Below, in pieces: positions 7,494-11,580 of a stretch of DNA of 11,580 nt. Both the position numbers and the translations under genes were made by a program. The stretch lies in contig JAITWC010000119.1 in assembly GCA_031285485.1 (NCBI GenBank), positions 1 through 11,580 on the forward strand, in the 5' to 3' direction. This DNA comes from Alistipes sp. GTDB taxonomy: Bacteria; Bacteroidota; Bacteroidia; Bacteroidales; Rikenellaceae. Every line of letters begins with the position of its first letter. Within the stretch, counting starts at the first letter, position 1. The notes beneath the pieces were generated by a model that was given only the letters and a program-made list of their open reading frames with translations, made no database searches and was not told the origin of the DNA.

Positions 7494-9317
7494 TTATTTC
7501 AATGCCGATTCGAGTTTAGATATGAGTGCGACGCCTTCGCGGTATATTTCACCCATTCGCGATGACGATACCGGTGAATACTGCGCCTCCTCGCAATCTG
7601 AGATAATTCGCACGTATTCAAGGCTGTGATCTTCAAGGATGTTGCGCACAAAAAGCTCCTCGCGGATACGTTCCTTGGTCAGATCGGCCATTGGGATGTC
7701 AAACTTGTCGCTCATGTAGCCCCAAAGCGCTTTGAACATTTCATCGTAGAAGCCGTGTCGGTCGTCACGTTTCATGTAGGTCTCAGCGGCACGGAAACGC
7801 TTGAATGCTACTTTGTTGGCTCGCTTGCCGCGAACGAATCTGTCGCTCTGCATATTACGTAAATAGCGTGGCAGGACGAGCAGACAAACGACGAAAACGA
7901 CAGAAAACAGGGCCAGCAATCCTGTGTATAGTGGGCTGAACAGGAAGGTCCGTCCTTTCGGTCGCAACCCCGGAGAGCCGCGTTTGATGAACTGAATATC
8001 TTGGTCGAATATCCTTAACTCTTCGCGCGAAACGCCGCTAACGACGCCGCCTAACCCAGACCAAGCTGTGGAATCTGCCGCGACCTCGATGGAAGTCTCT
8101 CGTGACAAGTGTGTTATGTAACGTCTTTGCTGTGGATCAAAGTAAGTGAATTCGAAAGCCGGGATCGTGTAGAGTCCGTCGGAGCGCGGGATGAAAGGGT
8201 AAGAGAATTCTCTGTAACCACTCGTCCCGACGCGCGAATGGCGAGTGTTGTCGGAGGTGGTAACATTATACTGCTCGAACGATTGAGGCAGTGATATCTT
8301 GGGCACTCGGATAAGTGGAAAATTGCCCATACCCGACAGGCGCAGTGTATAAGTGCCTGACTGATTGGCATTCATGGCGCTCGGCGGCGGAGTCACCTCA
8401 AGCCGGAACTCGCCCACCGCGCCGTCGAAACTCGCGGGAGCGCCTGCAGGCCAATCGCGGACCTCAATCCTGATCGGTTGAGATGCAATACGTTTGCTCA
8501 CTTGTCGAATATTTTGCCCTATGAAATCGTCGAAGATGCTGCGCGGAGCGGTGGTTTGCTCCTGGAATATCGCATTGACGGTGGCTTCGAATGATTCAAC
8601 TGTCATAATCCCGGATTGTTGTGGGTACAGCAAATACTCCTTCAGTACCGACGTCTCGTAGACGCGATTGTTGTACGTTTCGCGTTGGCGAGTGGGTTCG
8701 CCGGAGGAGATGTCCTGTTGCCAGAATCCGTTGAAAGCCGGAAACTTCGGGCTGTCAAGGTTCGCGATCTGAATGTTACGGACATACAACTTGAGTGTTA
8801 CTACAATCGGCTCATCTTTGTAAACGTCTGTGCGATCGACTGTTGCACGCAAGAAAACGTCGTTGTCGGAAATCTCGTACCCGCTCCCCTGCCCTTCCGC
8901 CGCTCGATCGACGCCATCCTCGGGCGGTTCCACCACTTCGATGGTCACCGCACGAGTCGAGTATACTTTGCCGGAGACAGAGGCGGTAGTTGCCTGAACA
9001 GTGTGAAGGCCGGGTGTAACTCCTCTAATTACAAAGGTATAGGTCGTGGTTTCTGTGCGGACAGTTTCACCGCCGGAGATGGAGATGTCGGCGCCGTATG
9101 ATTCCGATGGCCCGGCCAACAACTCGAAACCCTCGATGGCAGGGGGTGTGAATTTGATCTGCTGGGGAGAGGCGTTGCCTATCACGAACTCAACGCGGAA
9201 CGGCGTGCCGGTCTCTACCGCGGTCGGGGCCGACACATCGAACGTGACATCGCCCTGAGCGAACGCGCCGGCGATCGTTAACAAAAGTGATACGATACTT
9301 AAAATCAGTTTTTTCAT
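7494..9317 (-). CDS. batD: BatD-family protein (oxygen tolerance)
   Basis: A 607-residue envelope protein of the BatD family. Residues 1-20 are a signal peptide (MKKLILSIVS, hydrophobic core, AFA before Q). Residues about 22-450 are beta-rich and Ig-like, beginning VTFDVSAPTAVETGTPFRVE, the type of opening seen in BatD, and including YLLYPQQSGIMTVESFEA and YPFIPRSDGLYTIPAFEF. A single membrane helix at about 463-484 is followed by a basic, helical cytoplasmic tail of about 120 residues. The ATG at 9317 is chosen because the signal peptide starts there; an ATG two codons earlier (9323) is possible. The frame stays open further upstream, but that part overlaps the fumarase 3' end in another frame. 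BatD usually acts with BatA/BatB (VWA-domain proteins), BatC and BatE; only batE is adjacent here. The gap to fumarase upstream is 73 bases, with a small hairpin and no visible promoter. Confidence 0.9.
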   Translation of the reverse strand: MKKLILSIVSLLLTIAGAFAQGDVTFDVSAPTAVETGTPFRVEFVIGNASPQQIKFTPPAIEGFELLAGPSESYGADISISGGETVRTETTTYTFVIRGVTPGLHTVQATTASVSGKVYSTRAVTIEVVEPPEDGVDRAAEGQGSGYEISDNDVFLRATVDRTDVYKDEPIVVTLKLYVRNIQIANLDSPKFPAFNGFWQQDISSGEPTRQRETYNNRVYETSVLKEYLLYPQQSGIMTVESFEATVNAIFQEQTTAPRSIFDDFIGQNIRQVSKRIASQPIRIEVRDWPAGAPASFDGAVGEFRLEVTPPPSAMNANQSGTYTLRLSGMGNFPLIRVPKISLPQSFEQYNVTTSDNTRHSRVGTSGYREFSYPFIPRSDGLYTIPAFEFTYFDPQQRRYITHLSRETSIEVAADSTAWSGLGGVVSGVSREELRIFDQDIQFIKRGSPGLRPKGRTFLFSPLYTGLLALFSVVFVVCLLVLPRYLRNMQSDRFVRGKRANKVAFKRFRAAETYMKRDDRHGFYDEMFKALWGYMSDKFDIPMADLTKERIREELFVRNILEDHSLEYVRIISDCEEAQYSPVSSSRMGEIYREGVALISKLESALK

Positions 9318-9330
9318 TAACATTTCAGAT

Positions 9331-9356
9331 TGCCAGGATCTGCGTCCTGTCCGGCA
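9331..9356 (-). other. Small bulged hairpin between fumarase and batD
   Basis: The arms TGCC+AGGA (9331-9338) and TCCT+GGCA (9345-9348, 9353-9356) can pair around a six-base loop, with a four-base bulge on one side. No T run follows in the direction of transcription, so it does not look like an intrinsic terminator. It could be an RNA processing or stabilising structure in a fumarase-batD transcript, or chance. Confidence 0.25.
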
Positions 9357-9390
9357 GTCTCCGCAATGATGGAACGAAAACGTCAGATTT

Positions 9391-11025
9391 TTAGTGTTTG
9401 AATTCGGCGAAAAAGTCGTTGCCCTTGTCGTCGACGATGATGAAAGCGGGAAAATCCTCGACGTAGATCTTGCGCACGGCTTCCATGCCAAGTTCGGGGA
9501 AATCGATCACTTCGACGCTCTTTATGCTGTCTTTGGCGAGTATCGCCGCCGGGCCGCCTATCGACCCGAGGTAGAACCCGCCGTGCTTGCGGCAGGCGTC
9601 GGTGACCTGTTGGGTGCGATTGCCCTTGGCTACCATCACGAGTGAGCCGCCGAGTGCCTGAAAACCGTCGACATAGGGGTCCATACGTCCGGCCGTGGTG
9701 GGGCCGAAGCTGCCCGATGCCATGCCCGCGGGCGTTTTTGCAGGCCCGGCGTAATAGACCGGATATTGCTTGAAATAGTCGGGCATCGCGTCGCCGCCGT
9801 CCACTATTTTCTTAATTTGCGCGTGGGCAATGTCGCGCGCAACGATCATGTGGCCGCGCAGCCGCAACCGCGTTTTGATGGGATATTTCGACAGCGTGGC
9901 GCGCACGGCATCCATTCCCTCGTCAAGGTCGATGTCCACCGCCGGGGCCAGATAGGGCGCCTCGCGCGGCAGGAACCGGGCCGGGTTACGCTCCAAAGCC
10001 TCAAGCCAGATCCCTTCGGAGTCGATCTTGCCGCGAATATTGCGGTCGGCGCTGCAACTGACACCCATACCCACGGGGCACGACGCGGCGTGGCGCGGCA
10101 GCCGGATAACCCGTACATCGTGAACGAGATACTTGCCGCCGAACTGTGCGCCGATGCCGCTCTCCCGACAGATCCTCAACAGCCGCGCCTCCCATTCGAG
10201 GTCGCGGAAGGCGCGTCCGCCGTCGTTCCCGGAGGTGGGCAGCGAGTCGTAGTAGTGTGCCGACGCCTTTTTGACAGCCGCCAGATTGGCCTCGGCCGAG
10301 GTACCGCCGATCACCACCGCAAGATGGTAGGGCGGGCAGGCCGAAGTGCCCAGGTCTTTGATATGTTCGCGGAAAAACGCCTCAAGCGAGTCGTCGTTCA
10401 GCAGCGCCTTGGTCTGTTGGTACAGAAAAGTTTTGTTGGCCGATCCGCCGCCCTTGGTCATGAACAGGAACGAGTACTCCATTCCGTGACCGTGACCCGC
10501 GGCCCCGCCCGGTGCGGAGTAGATGTCCACCTGGGCCGGGAGGTTGGTGCCGCTGTTGCGTTCGTCGGTCATGCTGAGCGGGACCACCTGCGAGTAGCGC
10601 AGATTGCGGGCGGCGTAGGTGTCGAACACCCCGCGCGAGATGCACTCGGCGTCGTCGGCCCCGGTGTAGACATCCTCGCCCTTCTTGCCGACGGCGATCG
10701 CGGTGCCGGTGTCCTGGCACGTGGGCAGCTCGCCTTCGGCCGCAACCACCTGGTTGAGAAGCATTGTGTAGGCCACGAACTTATCGTTGTCGGTCGCCTC
10801 GCCGTCGTCGAGAATGTCGCGCAACTGCTGAAGGTGCGACGCGCGCAGATAGAACGAAACGTCGGCGAAAGCCTCCCGCGAGAGCAATTCGAGCCCCTCG
10901 GGGGCAACGTGCAGAACGCGGCGCGGGCCGCACTGTTCGACGCTCACGTGGTCTTTGGTCAGCAAACGGTACTCCGTCGTGTCGGCCCCGAGCGGAAAGG
11001 GCTCCTGATATTTGAAATCGGCCAT
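9391..11025 (-). CDS. Fumarate hydratase class I (4Fe-4S)
   Basis: A 544-residue class I fumarase, which interconverts fumarate and L-malate in the cytoplasm; in anaerobic Bacteroidota this lies on the reductive branch leading to succinate. The N-terminal lyase domain carries PTCQDTGTA with C103, GTSACPPYH with C230 and GVSCSADRNIRGKI with C324. These are the expected ligands of an oxygen-sensitive [4Fe-4S] cluster; the 94-residue distance from the second to the third equals that in E. coli FumA. The C-terminal domain follows with SGSFGPTTAGRMDPYVDGFQ, GNRTQQVTDACRKHGGFYLG, GGPAAILAKDSI and a closing EDFPAFIIVDDKGNDFF. Length fits the FumA/FumB type. The ATG at 11025 is preferred to an in-frame ATG at 11067, because the latter lies upstream of the predicted transcription start and would add a non-conserved, Lys-rich extension. 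I leave the symbol empty because fumA, fumB and fum are used interchangeably. Confidence 0.95.
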   Translation of the reverse strand: MADFKYQEPFPLGADTTEYRLLTKDHVSVEQCGPRRVLHVAPEGLELLSREAFADVSFYLRASHLQQLRDILDDGEATDNDKFVAYTMLLNQVVAAEGELPTCQDTGTAIAVGKKGEDVYTGADDAECISRGVFDTYAARNLRYSQVVPLSMTDERNSGTNLPAQVDIYSAPGGAAGHGHGMEYSFLFMTKGGGSANKTFLYQQTKALLNDDSLEAFFREHIKDLGTSACPPYHLAVVIGGTSAEANLAAVKKASAHYYDSLPTSGNDGGRAFRDLEWEARLLRICRESGIGAQFGGKYLVHDVRVIRLPRHAASCPVGMGVSCSADRNIRGKIDSEGIWLEALERNPARFLPREAPYLAPAVDIDLDEGMDAVRATLSKYPIKTRLRLRGHMIVARDIAHAQIKKIVDGGDAMPDYFKQYPVYYAGPAKTPAGMASGSFGPTTAGRMDPYVDGFQALGGSLVMVAKGNRTQQVTDACRKHGGFYLGSIGGPAAILAKDSIKSVEVIDFPELGMEAVRKIYVEDFPAFIIVDDKGNDFFAEFKH

Positions 11026-11040
11026 GAGATAAACACAAAG

Positions 11041-11049
11041 TTTTTTTTT
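11041..11049. repeat. Nine-base A tract (mRNA sense) in the fumarase leader
   Basis: Nine T on the plus strand, hence nine A in the untranslated leader of the fumarase mRNA, lying between the predicted start of transcription (about 11050) and the ATG at 11025. A-rich leaders are common before Bacteroidota genes, which do not rely on Shine-Dalgarno pairing. A tract of this length can also slip during replication. Confidence 0.6.
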
Positions 11050-11055
11050 ACGACG

Positions 11056-11087
11056 CGAAGGTAACACAAGTTGCGCGAAAAGCCAAA
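11056..11087 (-). promoter_or_regulatory. Bacteroidota-type promoter for fumarase
   Basis: On the minus strand a TTTG at 11087-11084 is followed, after exactly 20 bases, by TACCTTCG at 11063-11056. The Bacteroides consensus is TTTG, 19-21 bases, TAnnTTTG; the -33 box is perfect and the -7 box has one mismatch. It predicts a start near 11050 and a leader of about 25 bases. This is the best promoter in the window. Confidence 0.65.
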
Positions 11088-11144
11088 TCCACGCGGCGAC
11101 AAAGGCCGCCGGAGTCGCCGGGGCGGGTTTTGTTCGGCGCCTAC

Positions 11145-11175
11145 AAAAAACATCGCCGCCGGAAGTTCCGGCAGC
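11145..11175 (-). terminator. Intrinsic terminator of the partial outer-membrane protein gene
   Basis: On the minus strand the arms GCTGCCGGAA (11175-11166) and TTCCGGCGGC (11164-11155) form a GC-rich stem of about nine pairs with one G-U pair and a tiny loop. Four bases later comes a run of six T (11150-11145). It begins 25 bases after the stop codon of the upstream gene and before the fumarase promoter, separating the two units. Confidence 0.75.
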
Positions 11176-11199
11176 GATCGAACGAATGACCGGGGCGTC

Positions 11200-11580
11200 C
11201 TACCGTTTGCGGCCGCCGCCGAAGACACCGCCGACGGTCAGACCGAAAAAGGAGTACTCCGACGCCGTCACCATCCACTTGTATTCGACGGTCAGGCGGA
11301 CGCGGTTGAAAAACTCCGCGCCCACGCGGGGATTGAACACGAACGAACGGTCGCGGTAGGTATCCCAAACCGCCCGTTCAAGATCGCTCCTGTACTCGTA
11401 GAACTCCCAGTCGACGGCCGACATGCCGACACCGGCGCCGGCGAAGAGCGACACGCGCCTCCACCCGCGCCAGTTGTGGTCGACGAACGTCACGAGCGAC
11501 GGTTTGTGATCCGCCCTGTAATGATTGTATACGTCGGGCGAGGATGTGTCGGAGGTGCCGATGATCGACAGCTGCATCCC
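11200..11580 (-). CDS. Partial outer-membrane beta-barrel protein, C-terminal part
   Basis: The last 126 codons of a gene that enters from beyond the window end; the ATG at 11577 is probably internal because the frame is open through the window edge. The visible part shows alternating strands rich in aromatic and glycine residues, such as WRRVSLFAGAGVGMSAVDWEF, FVFNPRVGAEFFNRVRLTVEY and YSFFGLTVGGVFGGG, with short polar turns. This is the pattern of a small outer-membrane beta-barrel (OmpA/OprF- or porin-like fold). It ends in a basic GGGRKR rather than in the aromatic residue common at barrel ends. No family can be named. A strong intrinsic terminator follows at once, so it is not co-transcribed with fumarase. 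Confidence 0.6.
   Translation of the reverse strand, partial: GMQLSIIGTSDTSSPDVYNHYRADHKPSLVTFVDHNWRGWRRVSLFAGAGVGMSAVDWEFYEYRSDLERAVWDTYRDRSFVFNPRVGAEFFNRVRLTVEYKWMVTASEYSFFGLTVGGVFGGGRKR

Noticed and set aside
9318..9491. Upstream extension of the batD frame into fumarase
   Set aside because: The added residues lack hydrophobic signal character, while a clean signal peptide begins at 9317; the overlap with the fumarase 3' end is a chance open frame.
9766..11064. A 432-codon open frame on the plus strand
   Set aside because: It is antisense to fumarase over its whole length. GC-rich genes with biased third positions commonly leave such open frames; its translation has no recognisable domain, and the fumarase frame has complete conserved motifs.
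11026..11067. Fourteen-residue N-terminal extension of fumarase
   Set aside because: The ATG at 11067 lies upstream of the predicted start of transcription, and the extension is encoded largely by the poly-A leader.
1..11580. Defence system, mobile element, CRISPR array, tRNA or riboswitch
   Set aside because: I looked on both strands for repeat-spacer patterns, terminal inverted repeats, transposase or integrase motifs, cloverleaf ends and long structured leaders, and saw none. Every large coding frame with conserved motifs is a housekeeping or envelope gene.

Overview
The window reads as ordinary chromosomal DNA of a Bacteroidales-type bacterium (phylum Bacteroidota). The reasons are the gene set (BatD/BatE aerotolerance proteins, a DUF3078-like outer-membrane protein, an S41 C-terminal processing protease, class I iron-sulfur fumarase), the absence of Shine-Dalgarno-like sites before starts, and promoter elements of the Bacteroides type (TTTG, about 20 bases, TAnnTTTG). 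Genus cannot be fixed from the sequence alone. I see no mobile element, tRNA, rRNA, CRISPR array or phage gene, and no gene-free stretch longer than about 175 bases.

Left part: the DNA-repair enzyme endonuclease IV (nfo, minus strand) is divergent, across 55 bases, from a plus-strand run of three genes. These encode a DUF3078-like beta-barrel protein, a periplasmic C-terminal processing protease (2 bases further on, GTG start) and a RNase R-type exoribonuclease that lacks the usual N-terminal helix-turn-helix domain. The first two probably form one transcription unit concerned with the cell envelope; rnr follows after 15 bases and is probably read through.

Right part: all genes are on the minus strand. 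In order of transcription they are a partial outer-membrane protein (running off the window end, closed by a good intrinsic terminator), class I fumarase with a well-formed promoter, batD, batE and recR. batD and batE are 12 bases apart and clearly co-transcribed; fumarase to batD (73 bases) and batE to recR (63 bases) are wider and could be linked or separate. recR converges on rnr across a 52-base gap without an obvious terminator.

Functional themes are housekeeping: DNA repair (nfo, recR), RNA decay (rnr), central metabolism (fumarase) and envelope or stress functions (ctp, DUF3078, batDE). I did not find a convincing undescribed system. The points most worth a second look are the domain-reduced RNase R with two insertions, the batDE pair standing without batABC behind fumarase, an insertion in RecR, and the close, nearly leaderless promoter arrangement between nfo and the DUF3078-like gene.
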